A DNA stretch of 64,000 nt, taken from NCBI RefSeq assembly GCF_015751785.1, contig NZ_JADOTY010000001.1:558001-622000 (forward strand). Reading direction: 5' to 3'. Position numbers and translations under genes: made by a program. Every line of letters starts with the position of its first letter. Positions within the stretch are counted from its first letter, which is position 1. Shown one piece after another: positions 9,351-17,250 of the stretch. The notes under the pieces were generated by a model. That model did no database searches. It saw nothing but the letters and a program-made list of their open reading frames with translations, and had not been told where the DNA came from. The DNA is from Micromonospora vinacea (lineage in GTDB: Bacteria > Actinomycetota > Actinomycetes > Mycobacteriales > Micromonosporaceae).

Positions 9351-10859
9351 TCACGACAGGTCCACACAGACGTTCGTGAGTTCGGAGTAGAAGTTCAGCG
9401 AGTGCACGCCGCCCTCGCGACCGATCCCGGACGCCTTCACCCCGCCGAACGGGGTGCGCAGGTCACGCAGGAACCAGGTGTTGACCCAGACGATGCCCGC
9501 GTCGAGCCGGGCGCCGGCCCGGTGCGCGACGCCCACGTCCCGGGTCCACACGGTCGCCGCCAGGCCGTACTCGGTGCCGTTGGCGAGGGCGTACGCCTCG
9601 TCCTCGGTGTCGAACGGCGCGACGTGCACCACCGGGCCGAAGATCTCCTCCCGGTTGGTGCGGGCGTCCGGGCCGAGCCCGGTGAGCACCGTCGGCTGCA
9701 CGTACGACCCGCCGTCGCGGGTGTCGCCGAAGGTGGGCGTGCCGCCACCGGTGAGCACCTCGGCGCCCTCGGAGCGGGCCAGCTCGTACGCGCCGAGCAC
9801 CTTCGCCCGGTGCTGGTGGGAGATCAGCGGCATGGTGGCGGTGGCCTCGTCGGTCGGCCACCCGTACGCCAGCTCGCCGGCCCGCTTCGCCAGCCGGGCG
9901 GTGAACTCCTCGAAGACGGGGCGCTGCACGTAGATGCGCTCGGTGCAGAGGCACACCTGCCCGCCGTTGGTGAAGCTGGACCGCACCGAGCCGGCCACCG
10001 CGGCGTCCAGGTCGGCGTCGGCGAAGACCAGGCCGGCATTCTTGCCGCCGAGTTCGAAGCTCACCGCCTTCACCCCGTCGGCGGCGGCCCGCATGATCGC
10101 GCCGCCGGTGGCCGACTCGCCGGTGAAGGTGATGGCGTCAACGCCCGGGTGGCGGGTGAGGAACTCGCCCGCCGAGTCCGGTCCGAAGCCGTGCACCAGG
10201 TTGAACACCCCGGCCGGTACGCCGGCGGCGGCCATCACCTCGGCGAGCACCGTCGCCGAGGCGGGCGTCTCCTCGCTGGGCTTGACCACGACGGCGTTGC
10301 CGCAGGCCAGCGCCGGCGCCACCTTCCAGGTGAGCAGCAGCAGCGGCAGGTTCCACGGCACGATGACCGCGACCACGCCGACCGGCTTGCGCAGCGCGTA
10401 GTTGAGCGCCCGGCCACCGGTCGGGGTGACAGTCGTGAACGACTCGGTGGGGGCGGTCGCCACGATCTCCGCGAACGCCCGGAAGTTCGCCGCGCCACGC
10501 GGGATGTCCAGAGTGCGGGCCTGGGCGATGGACTTGCCGGTGTCGGCGACCTCGGCGGTGACCAGGTCGTCGAAGCGTCGCTCCAACTCGTCGGCGACGC
10601 GGCGCAGCACCTCGGCGCGCTCGCGCTCCCCCATCCGGCCCCACGGGCCGCGCAGTGCCGCCCGGGCGGCGGCCACCGCGTCGTCGACAGTGGACCGCGA
10701 CGCCTCGTCGACCTCGAAGACCTGATCCCCGGTGACCGGGCTGGCCTTGGTGAACGTCGGCCCGCCGTCGACGAACTCGCCAGCGACGAAGTTGCGCAAC
10801 CGCTGCGGGCCACCCGGCGCGTGGCCGGCCATCAGTCGCGGGTCCCACAGGCCGGTCAT
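9351..10859 (-). CDS. nbaE: 2-aminomuconic 6-semialdehyde dehydrogenase (ALDH family)
   Basis: 502 residues. The ATG at 10859 has GGGAGG 6 nt upstream and overlaps the stop of the monooxygenase gene. The NAD-dependent ALDH features are clear: PWNLPLLLLTWKVAPAL, the glutamate in FELGGKNAG and the nucleophilic cysteine in TNGGQVCLCTERIYV, ending in the usual oligomerisation strand (FGGVKASGIGREGG). It oxidises 2-aminomuconate semialdehyde from ACMSD to 2-aminomuconate. Sequence alone would also allow 2-hydroxymuconic semialdehyde as substrate; the tryptophan context decides. Confidence 0.9.
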   Translation of the reverse strand: MTGLWDPRLMAGHAPGGPQRLRNFVAGEFVDGGPTFTKASPVTGDQVFEVDEASRSTVDDAVAAARAALRGPWGRMGERERAEVLRRVADELERRFDDLVTAEVADTGKSIAQARTLDIPRGAANFRAFAEIVATAPTESFTTVTPTGGRALNYALRKPVGVVAVIVPWNLPLLLLTWKVAPALACGNAVVVKPSEETPASATVLAEVMAAAGVPAGVFNLVHGFGPDSAGEFLTRHPGVDAITFTGESATGGAIMRAAADGVKAVSFELGGKNAGLVFADADLDAAVAGSVRSSFTNGGQVCLCTERIYVQRPVFEEFTARLAKRAGELAYGWPTDEATATMPLISHQHRAKVLGAYELARSEGAEVLTGGGTPTFGDTRDGGSYVQPTVLTGLGPDARTNREEIFGPVVHVAPFDTEDEAYALANGTEYGLAATVWTRDVGVAHRAGARLDAGIVWVNTWFLRDLRTPFGGVKASGIGREGGVHSLNFYSELTNVCVDLS

Positions 10860-12193
10860 TCTTGCCTCCCTCGGCTCAGTGCCGCGCCGATCGCGCCGAC
10901 CAGCAGCAGCGCGGCCCCGCCGACGACCGCCCCGAGCACCCGGTGCTGTCGGCGCACCCGGCGGCGAACCTCCGCGTACGGGGTGGTGGAGAACGACACC
11001 AGCTCGTACTGGGAAACGTACCGGCCGGGCAGGGCCCGTTCCAGTGCGTGCTCCACCCGCCGCCGGGTCTGGAAGACCGGGGAGGCGACCTTGTCCCGCA
11101 TCTCCACGAAGTTGGTAAGCGCCATCGTCGCGATGGCCTCCGCGTTCTCCTGTCGACGCCGCTGGAACAGGGGCAGCGCCGCCAACCAGTCGTCGGCGCA
11201 CTCGTCCAGGCAGCGATCCAGCTCCACCACGTCCTCGAAGGCGCAGTTGGCGCCCTGCCCGTAGAACGGCACGATGGCGTGCGCCGCGTCGCCGAGCAGG
11301 CCGACCTTCCCGTTGACCTGCCAGGGCGTGCAACGCACGGTGCCGAGCACGCCCACCGGGTTGTGCTGGTAGTCGTCGACCAGGTTCGGGGCCAGCGGGA
11401 CCACGTCCGGGTAGTGCTCGGTGAAGTGCCGTTCGATCTCCGCCGGGCTGGTCAGCGAGGCGAAGCTGCCGGCACCGTCGTTGGGCCAGAACAGCGTGCA
11501 GGTGAAGGAGCGGTCCGGGTTCGGCAGAGCGATCATCATCGAGGTGCCCCGGGGCCAGATGTGCAGCGCGTCCGGGTCCAGGGCGAAGTCCCCGCCCAGC
11601 GGCGGAATCGTCAGCTCCTTGTAGCCGTAGTCGAGGAAGTCGACACTCTCGTCCAGCAGCCCGTACGCCAGCAGTTGCCCGCGCACCGCGGAGCCGGCGC
11701 CGTCGGCACCCAGCACGACCGACGCCTTCGCCGCGACCGGACCCTGCGGGGTCTCGAAACTCAGGGCGCCGTCGGTCGGGTCGAGCCCGACCAGCCGGTG
11801 GTCGAAGACGACCCGCACCCCGGGAAGCGCGGCGGCCTCGTCCAGCAGGGCGTTGTTCAGCGCACCGCGGCTGATCGAGTTGATCGCCCGGTCGCCGGCC
11901 GCGCTGTACGACTGGAACTGCTGCTCGCCCTCGACCGGGTGGATCATCCGGCCGCGCATCGGCAGCGCGTCGGTCATCACCTGCTCGGCCAGCCCGATCC
12001 GGCGCAACGCGTCCAGGCCGCGCTCGGAGAGCGCCAGGTTGATCGAGCGACCGCGTTCGGCGGTGCCGGCGCGCGGGTCGGAGCGGCGCTCGTAGAGGGC
12101 CACCGGGTAGCCGCGCCGGGCCAGGAAGCAGGCTGCCAGGCAGCCGGCCAACCCGGCGCCGATGATCGCGATCTCGTCCCGCCGCGCGGTCAT
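10856..12193 (-). CDS. kmo: Kynurenine 3-monooxygenase
   Basis: 445 residues. This FAD enzyme hydroxylates kynurenine with NADPH and O2. It shows the N-terminal dinucleotide motif IIGAGLAGCLAACFLARRGYP, the ALYERR strand end, the DG motif GADGAGSAVRG and the second FAD motif VGLLGDAAHAIVPFYGQGAN. A C-terminal hydrophobic helix (GAVVGGAALLLVGAIGAAL) near the end suggests membrane attachment, as in eukaryotic forms, though the family is usually soluble in bacteria. It is coupled by 4-nt overlaps to kynureninase upstream and the ALDH downstream. Confidence 0.93.
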   Translation of the reverse strand: MTARRDEIAIIGAGLAGCLAACFLARRGYPVALYERRSDPRAGTAERGRSINLALSERGLDALRRIGLAEQVMTDALPMRGRMIHPVEGEQQFQSYSAAGDRAINSISRGALNNALLDEAAALPGVRVVFDHRLVGLDPTDGALSFETPQGPVAAKASVVLGADGAGSAVRGQLLAYGLLDESVDFLDYGYKELTIPPLGGDFALDPDALHIWPRGTSMMIALPNPDRSFTCTLFWPNDGAGSFASLTSPAEIERHFTEHYPDVVPLAPNLVDDYQHNPVGVLGTVRCTPWQVNGKVGLLGDAAHAIVPFYGQGANCAFEDVVELDRCLDECADDWLAALPLFQRRRQENAEAIATMALTNFVEMRDKVASPVFQTRRRVEHALERALPGRYVSQYELVSFSTTPYAEVRRRVRRQHRVLGAVVGGAALLLVGAIGAALSRGRQE

Positions 12194-13497
12194 GAGGTCG
12201 CCCCCACCGTCGCGGCCAGCGCGGCCGCGGCCCGCCAGCAGTCGAGGTACGTGGAGTACAGCGGCACCGGGGCGAACCGGACGACGTCCGGTTCACGGGC
12301 GTCGGCGATGACCCCGTGTTCGTACCGTAGGCGTTTGGTCAGCTCCGCGGCGCTGCCGGAGCCGATGCGCACGGAGAGCTGGCAGCCACGCCGAGCCGGG
12401 TCGCGCGGGGTGACCACCCGCAGCGGCCGGCCGACTGTCACCTCGTCGAACAGCGACTCCAACCAACCGGTGAGACGCTGACTGCGGGCGCGCAGCGCGG
12501 TCATCCCCACCGCGTCGAACAGCTCCAGCGAGGTACGCACCGGGCCCATCGCGAAGATCGGCGGGTTGGAGATCTGCCAGGCCTCCACTGTGGCCGGTGG
12601 CCGGGACACCGGCGTCATCTCGAACCGGGTGGCCGCCGCGGTGCTCCACCACCCCTCGAACCGGGGCAGGTTCTCGTCGCCGAGGTGCCGCTCGTGCACG
12701 AAGACGCCCGCCAGGGCACCCGGCCCCGAGTTCAGGTACTTGTAGGAGCACCACGCGGCGAAGTCGACGTCCCAGTCGTGCAGGGCCAACGGCACGTTGC
12801 CGACCGCGTGGGCCAGGTCCCACCCGACCACAGCGCCGGCGGCCCGGCCGGCAGCCGTGATCGCCGGGATGTCCAACAGCTCGCCGGTGAGGTAGTTGAC
12901 CCCGCCGAGCAGCAGCAGCGCCACCCGGTCGCCCTCGGCGGCCAGGTAGTCGGTCACGTCCTCGGTGCGCAGGGCGTCCTCACCCGCGCGCGGACGCAAC
13001 CGGACCACGGCGTCGTCCGGGTCCAGGCCGTGGAACCGGGCCTGGCTGCGCACGGCGTAACTGTCCGAGGGGAACGCGGCGTCCTCGATGACGATGCGGG
13101 TGCGTGCGCCGGCCGGTCGGTAGAAACTCACCATCAGCAGGTGCAGGTTGACAGTGAGCGAGTTCATCACCACGGCCTCGGCGGGCCGGGCGCCGACCAG
13201 TCGCGCGGCCGGCCCGGTCAACAGCTCGTGGTACGGCAGCCAGGGGCGCTCCGCCTCCAGGTGCCCCTCCACGCCGAGCCGCCCCCACGCGTCAAGGTCG
13301 GCCAGGAGTTCGTCGCGGGTGGCCCGAGGTTGCAGGCCGAGCGAGTTGCCGGCCAGGTACGCCGACTCGGGGTGGTCGCCACCGTCGGCAGGCGGCACGT
13401 GGAACAGGTGCCGGTGGCCGGGGTCGGCCTCGTCGCGGCGACGCGCTTCCGCTTCGCCAGCGGCGAAGCCCAGCAGCTCAGCTTCTGGGGTCGTCAT
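12190..13497 (-). CDS. kynU: Kynureninase
   Basis: 435 residues from the ATG at 13497, preceded by a GAGAAG-type site. The PLP enzyme cleaves 3-hydroxykynurenine to 3-hydroxyanthranilate and alanine. The PLP lysine is in WCSYKYLNSGPGALAG; VGWDLAHAVGNVPLALHDWD holds the cofactor aspartate region; VMNSLTVNLHLLMVSFY is the typical N-terminal domain motif. The gene lies 20 nt after tryptophan dioxygenase and overlaps kmo by 4 nt. Confidence 0.95.
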   Translation of the reverse strand: MTTPEAELLGFAAGEAEARRRDEADPGHRHLFHVPPADGGDHPESAYLAGNSLGLQPRATRDELLADLDAWGRLGVEGHLEAERPWLPYHELLTGPAARLVGARPAEAVVMNSLTVNLHLLMVSFYRPAGARTRIVIEDAAFPSDSYAVRSQARFHGLDPDDAVVRLRPRAGEDALRTEDVTDYLAAEGDRVALLLLGGVNYLTGELLDIPAITAAGRAAGAVVGWDLAHAVGNVPLALHDWDVDFAAWCSYKYLNSGPGALAGVFVHERHLGDENLPRFEGWWSTAAATRFEMTPVSRPPATVEAWQISNPPIFAMGPVRTSLELFDAVGMTALRARSQRLTGWLESLFDEVTVGRPLRVVTPRDPARRGCQLSVRIGSGSAAELTKRLRYEHGVIADAREPDVVRFAPVPLYSTYLDCWRAAAALAATVGATS

Positions 13498-13517
13498 TGC
13501 TTCTTCTCGCTCTCCGG

Positions 13518-14423
13518 TCACATCGCGGTGCGGGCCGACCACAGCTCCGGGAAGACCACCCGGGCCATGCTGCGCTGCAACCACGCCAGGCCGGCGGAGC
13601 CTCCGCTGCCGACCTTGGCGCCCATCGTCCGCTGCACCGCCTTGACGTGGTTCCAGCGCCAGTCGCCGAACTCCTCGGCGACAGCGCTCAGCGCCTCGCC
13701 GAGCAGTCGCAGGTGATTGTCCGGGCTGGCGTCGTCGTAGATCCGTACCCAGGCCGCCTCGACCAACGGGTGCGGGTCGTGTTCGACTGCCACGTCCCGG
13801 TCGAGCAGGTCGGCGGGGAGGTCGAAGCCGCGACGGGCGAGCAGCGCGAGCACATCGTCCCAGAGGCTCGGGGTGGTCAGTGCGGCGCTCAGTTCGGCGT
13901 GCACCTCGGCCTGCCGGCGGAACGGGCGGATCAACGTCGGGTCGCGCAGCCCGAGCAGGAACTCCAACTGCCGGTACATCGCCGACTGGAAGCCGGAGGC
14001 CTCGCCGAGCAGATTGCGGAACCGGTTGAAGTCGGCCGGGCTCATCCACCGCAGGCCCTGCCAGGCGGCGTTGAGCCCCTCCAGGTGCAGCTTGGCCCGG
14101 CCCAGCGGGGCCAACGCCTCCCAGATCTGGTCGGCGCGAATCAGCCGCTGGGTCTCCCGCAGCTCGTGGCAGGTCAGCCCGAAGTACAGCTCCATGATCT
14201 GGCTGACCATCAGGAAGGACATCTCGCCCGGGTCACTGCTGAGCGGGTGCTGCATCTTGTGCAGGGCGCTGGCCTGCACGTACGCGTCGTACGGCACCAT
14301 GTCGGCGAACTCCAGGGTCGGCTCGCCGCCGGTGCGCGCCGCCTGCGCCGCACGCTGCCCGGGGGTCACCGGTTGCACCGTGGCACGGCGGTTCGGCGCC
14401 CGCCGATCCGTCTGATCCACCAT
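13518..14423 (-). CDS. kynA: Tryptophan 2,3-dioxygenase
   Basis: 301 residues from the ATG at 14423, chosen for the strong GGGGGAGGGAG site ending 5 nt upstream; an ATG at 14456 is also in frame. The haem enzyme opens the indole ring to N-formylkynurenine, the first step of the pathway. It shows TLEFADMVPYDAYVQ, QHPLSSDPGEMSFLMVSQIM, LYFGLTCHELRETQRLI and the proximal haem histidine in DWRWNHVKAVQRTMG, with GSGGSAGLAWLQ at the C-terminal active-site loop. It is the promoter-proximal gene of the operon. Confidence 0.95.
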   Translation of the reverse strand: MVDQTDRRAPNRRATVQPVTPGQRAAQAARTGGEPTLEFADMVPYDAYVQASALHKMQHPLSSDPGEMSFLMVSQIMELYFGLTCHELRETQRLIRADQIWEALAPLGRAKLHLEGLNAAWQGLRWMSPADFNRFRNLLGEASGFQSAMYRQLEFLLGLRDPTLIRPFRRQAEVHAELSAALTTPSLWDDVLALLARRGFDLPADLLDRDVAVEHDPHPLVEAAWVRIYDDASPDNHLRLLGEALSAVAEEFGDWRWNHVKAVQRTMGAKVGSGGSAGLAWLQRSMARVVFPELWSARTAM

Positions 14424-14568
14424 CTCGTCTCCCTCCCCCGGACTAGTCGACGTCATGATCTCGCGGTCGGATCGGCCTGCGGAATGCCGAATCAACGGCT
14501 CTCGGCCCCTTCACCTGGCAAACCAAAAGCAACTAGGCGAAGTCGGTTCACGAAAGTAAGGTCTGAGC
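14424..14568. promoter_or_regulatory. Divergent promoter region, tryptophan operon and Lrp gene
   Basis: The 145 bp between the tryptophan dioxygenase gene (minus) and the Lrp/AsnC gene (plus) must hold both promoters and presumably the regulator's binding sites. It is locally AT-richer around 14515-14560 (AAACCAAAAGCAACTAGG, GTTCACGAAAGTAAGG). I see no clear -35/-10 pair or clean palindrome, which fits the loose Lrp-type consensus. Confidence 0.4.
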
Positions 14569-15033
14569 GTGGACGACATGGACTGGGCGCTGCTGCGCGA
14601 GTTGCAGGCCGACGCGCGGCTCTCCTTCAGTGAGTTGTCCCGGCGGGTGCACCTGTCGCCACCGTCGGTCGCGGAGCGGGTCCGCCGGCTGGAGGAGGCC
14701 GGGATCATCACCGGCTACCACGCCCACGTCGACCTGAGCCGCGCCGGCCGTACCGTGGTCGCGCTGATCCGGATGTCCTGCTACGGCGCGCGCTGCATCC
14801 TGCACGACCCCGCCGTGGCCGACTGGCCGGAGATCCTGGAGATCCACCGGATCACCGGGGACGCGTGCAGCGTGCTGAAGGTCGCGGCCGGATCGATCGG
14901 CGCGTTCGAGGGGGTCATCGACCGCCTCGCCCCGTACGGCCAACCGTCGAGCACGATGGTCCTCTCCTCCCCGCTGAACTGGCACCCCGTCACCCCCCTA
15001 CCCGCCACCGGGCCCGTCCCCCGCCCGCGCTGA
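14569..15033 (+). CDS. Lrp/AsnC family transcriptional regulator
   Basis: 154 residues from the GTG at 14569. An N-terminal winged helix-turn-helix (MDWALLRELQADARLSFSEL, HLSPPSVAERVRRLEEAG) is followed by the Lrp ligand-binding (RAM) domain with SCYGARCILHD and ITGDACSVLKVAAGS. Such proteins are octameric or dimeric feedback regulators that bind amino acids. Divergent placement next to tryptophan dioxygenase suggests it controls the operon in response to tryptophan or a catabolite; this is inference from position. Confidence 0.92.
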   Translation: MDDMDWALLRELQADARLSFSELSRRVHLSPPSVAERVRRLEEAGIITGYHAHVDLSRAGRTVVALIRMSCYGARCILHDPAVADWPEILEIHRITGDACSVLKVAAGSIGAFEGVIDRLAPYGQPSSTMVLSSPLNWHPVTPLPATGPVPRPR

Positions 15034-15129
15034 CCCCCTCGCCCCTCGGGTTTGCCCCCGCGCCAGCGGGAAAGCAGCGCGCGTGCCCAGGGGAGGGTTC
15101 CGGCGGTCGTCGCCGGTTGGGGGGAAATC

Positions 15130-15654
15130 ATGCAGGCAGTCCGCACGATCAACCGCGCGCTCTCGTCCGTACTGACACTGGTGGGGCTTGTCGGGGCGTT
15201 CGTCCTGTTGTCGGTCGCACCGGCGCGGGCCGGCGAGAACGTCTTCGTCGAGGTGACACCGAACAGCGCCCAGGCCGGCAGCCGGGTCAACATCAAGGCG
15301 AGCTGCGACAACGACAACAACAACCGACAGTCCAACGTGCACTCCGACGCGTTCGGGCACGTGATGCTCAAACCGGACAAGGGTTTCCTGACCGGTCAGG
15401 TCACCATTCCGGGGGACAAGGCGGCCGGTGAGTACCCGGTCGACCTGCGTTGCGAGAACGGCCAGACGTCGTCGACCACGTTGACAGTGCTGAACATGGC
15501 CTCGCCGAGCAAGGGGCCGGCGACCGGTGGCGGTGGAATGGCCGGCGGTCGCGGCACCGGCTCGCTGCTGGTGCTCGGCGGCGTGGCATTGGTGGCCACC
15601 GCGATCGTGCTCGGGATGGCCGGCGGCCGACGTCGACCCGGAGCCGGCTCCTGA
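15130..15654 (+). CDS. Exported, C-terminally anchored protein next to a sortase gene
   Basis: 174 residues from the ATG at 15130, with GGGGGAAA just upstream. It has a signal peptide (hydrophobic core VLTLVGLVGAFVLLSVAP, then ARA-GEN), a small beta-type domain starting VFVEVTPNSAQAGSRVNIKA with one cysteine pair (residues about 58 and 103), a Gly-rich linker, a membrane helix (SLLVLGGVALVATAIVLGM) and a GGRRRPG basic tail. I see no LPXTG or LAXTG motif before the helix. It is 13 nt from the class F sortase gene and likely co-transcribed. Function unknown. Confidence 0.8.
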   Translation: MQAVRTINRALSSVLTLVGLVGAFVLLSVAPARAGENVFVEVTPNSAQAGSRVNIKASCDNDNNNRQSNVHSDAFGHVMLKPDKGFLTGQVTIPGDKAAGEYPVDLRCENGQTSSTTLTVLNMASPSKGPATGGGGMAGGRGTGSLLVLGGVALVATAIVLGMAGGRRRPGAGS

Positions 15655-15666
15655 GCCGGATCACCC

Positions 15667-16503
15667 ATGACCCGCAGAACCGCGCGTGCGCGGCCGGATC
15701 GCCGCGCCCGCTTCCGGGCCGGGCCGGCGCTGCGCGCGTCCGGCCGGCTGGTGGCCCGCGTCTCCGGGCGGCTGCGCAGGGTCGCCGGGCAGGCCGTGTC
15801 GGCCAGTGTCACCACCACCGACCCGGCCGACCGCCCGCTGCCGCCGAGGCGTCCGGCCGGGCCGGGGTCGGCCCGACACCGTTTCCCTACGAGCCCCGGG
15901 TTGCCCGTGCTGGCCATCGCCGCGCTGATGGTGCTGATCGTGGCGATGCTCGGCGTCGAGCAGGTGACCGGAATGAGCCTGCTGCCGGACCGGCTCAGCG
16001 CCGGCCTGCGGCCGCCGCCGAAGAAGTTCCCGGTGCTGCCGGCCAGCCAGCCGACCAGCCTCGCCATCGAGAAGATCGACGTGCGGGCGCCCGTGCACGA
16101 CGTGGGCATCGCCCCGGACGGCACGATCGCCGTGCCGGACGCGGCCCGCGCCCAGGAGGCCGGCTGGTACGACCAGGGGCCCACCCCCGGCCAGTACGGC
16201 CCAGCCGTGATCGTCGGGCACGTCGACACCACCAGCGGCCCGGCGGTCTTCCACAAGCTCCGTGAGCTGCGTTCCGGTGACGAGATCGAGGTCACCCGCA
16301 CCGACCGGCGCGTGGCGGTCTTCGAGGTCAACTCGGTGGAGAAGTTCGACAAGGGCCGGCTGCCGGTGGACGAGGTGTACGGCGACTTCAGCCGTCCGAG
16401 CCTCCGACTGATCACCTGTGGCGGCCAGTGGGTCGGCGGCGAGACTGGCTACGCGGACAACGTGGTGGTCTTCGCCTCGCTGGTCAAGGCGCGTCCAGGG
16501 TGA
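15667..16503 (+). CDS. Class F sortase
   Basis: 278 residues. A long basic N-terminus and a membrane helix (VLAIAALMVLIVAMLGV, residues about 79-95) precede the extracellular sortase domain. The catalytic histidine is in VIVGHVDTTSGPAVFHKL and the cysteine in SLRLITCGGQWV, with a downstream YADNVVVFASL. Class F enzymes are actinobacterial transpeptidases or their relatives and their natural substrates are poorly defined. The upstream exported protein is the obvious candidate partner, but it lacks a recognisable sorting signal. Confidence 0.9.
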   Translation: MTRRTARARPDRRARFRAGPALRASGRLVARVSGRLRRVAGQAVSASVTTTDPADRPLPPRRPAGPGSARHRFPTSPGLPVLAIAALMVLIVAMLGVEQVTGMSLLPDRLSAGLRPPPKKFPVLPASQPTSLAIEKIDVRAPVHDVGIAPDGTIAVPDAARAQEAGWYDQGPTPGQYGPAVIVGHVDTTSGPAVFHKLRELRSGDEIEVTRTDRRVAVFEVNSVEKFDKGRLPVDEVYGDFSRPSLRLITCGGQWVGGETGYADNVVVFASLVKARPG

Positions 16504-16527
16504 GAGCGGGCAGATCGGAACTACGGG

Positions 16528-16938
16528 TCAGTTCTGGCCTGGGCTTGCCACGGGCAGCCCTGCGGCCTTGGCACACTCGAGCAGTCGCCGGTCATAGCTG
16601 ACGAATGCGATGAGTGTCGTTCCGGACTCGTTTGTCAGAACCTGGGCCGTGGCAAGGTGGATGGCGTCGAGGCTGCGTAGCGTCGGCTCGGCGAACGCAG
16701 CTGCGGTCGCGCGGACAGTGCTGTCGATCTCCAGCCGGAAGAGGCGTCCGACGGCAGCCGGCACTCCGATCAACGCTTGCGGGGCTGATCGGCGCAACGC
16801 TCTGGGCACCTCAACCTCGACGAGGGCGGAGGAGGCCAGCGGGACGTCTCCGTGGCTGTTGAGCCAGGAGACGAGGTCAGCGCTGTATTCCTCCTGCCGA
16901 ACCAGCTTGACGACGGCGGCGGAGTCGAGATAGATCAC
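16528..16938 (-). CDS. PIN-domain toxin (VapC type)
   Basis: 136 residues. The PIN fold is clear: MIYLDSAAVVKLVRQEEYS carries the first acidic residue, SSALVEVEVPRAL the glutamate, LRSLDAIHLATAQVL the third aspartate and FVSYDRRLLECAKAAGLPV the last. VapC toxins are Mg-dependent ribonucleases that usually cut tRNA or rRNA. The start overlaps the antitoxin stop by 4 nt (ATGA), standard for the pair. The gene is convergent with the sortase gene. Confidence 0.9.
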   Translation of the reverse strand: MIYLDSAAVVKLVRQEEYSADLVSWLNSHGDVPLASSALVEVEVPRALRRSAPQALIGVPAAVGRLFRLEIDSTVRATAAAFAEPTLRSLDAIHLATAQVLTNESGTTLIAFVSYDRRLLECAKAAGLPVASPGQN

Positions 16939-17219
16939 CAGCGCTCCTCGTCCCGCATGGCGGCGAGCGTGGCGGCGACGTCCACATCCTCAGCACCGAG
17001 CTTGGGCGGAAGCGGGACAGGACCACCGCCGGTTGGAGCGACCGCCCGCCCCGCCGCCACGAGCTTGGCCAGCACCGACCTGTCGTCGCTGACCGGAACG
17101 AGGCGGGCGACGGGGCGCCCGCGATCGGTGATCTCGACCGTCTCGCCGCGGCTCACCCGAGCCAGGACCTGACTCGTGTTCTGGTTCAGCTCTCGAACCC
17201 CGATACGCTCCACGAACAC
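16935..17219 (-). CDS. Type II antitoxin, Phd/YefM family
   Basis: 94 residues. The Phd/YefM N-terminal DNA-binding domain is visible as IGVRELNQNTSQVLARVSRG and VEITDRGRPVARLVPV; the C-terminal half (PKLGAEDVDVAATLAAMRDEE) should bind and block the PIN toxin encoded next. The start is a GTG at 17219 or 17213 with no ribosome site, which suggests a leaderless message. A perfect palindrome lies 4 nt upstream and is the probable autoregulatory site. Confidence 0.88.
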   Translation of the reverse strand: MFVERIGVRELNQNTSQVLARVSRGETVEITDRGRPVARLVPVSDDRSVLAKLVAAGRAVAPTGGGPVPLPPKLGAEDVDVAATLAAMRDEERW

Positions 17220-17222
17220 AGC

Positions 17223-17241
17223 GTAGAACTAAATGTTCTAC
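17223..17241. promoter_or_regulatory. Palindromic operator of the toxin-antitoxin operon
   Basis: GTAGAAC-TAAAT-GTTCTAC is a perfect 7-bp inverted repeat with a 5-bp AT-rich spacer, 4 nt upstream of the antitoxin start. In Phd/PIN systems the antitoxin represses its own promoter at such dyads. The site would overlap the promoter if the transcript is leaderless. Confidence 0.65.
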
Positions 17242-17250
17242 ACTGCGAGC

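Noticed and set aside
14424..14568. A defined Lrp binding palindrome in the tryptophan promoter region
   Set aside because: No dyad stood out above background; Lrp-type sites are too degenerate to call by eye.
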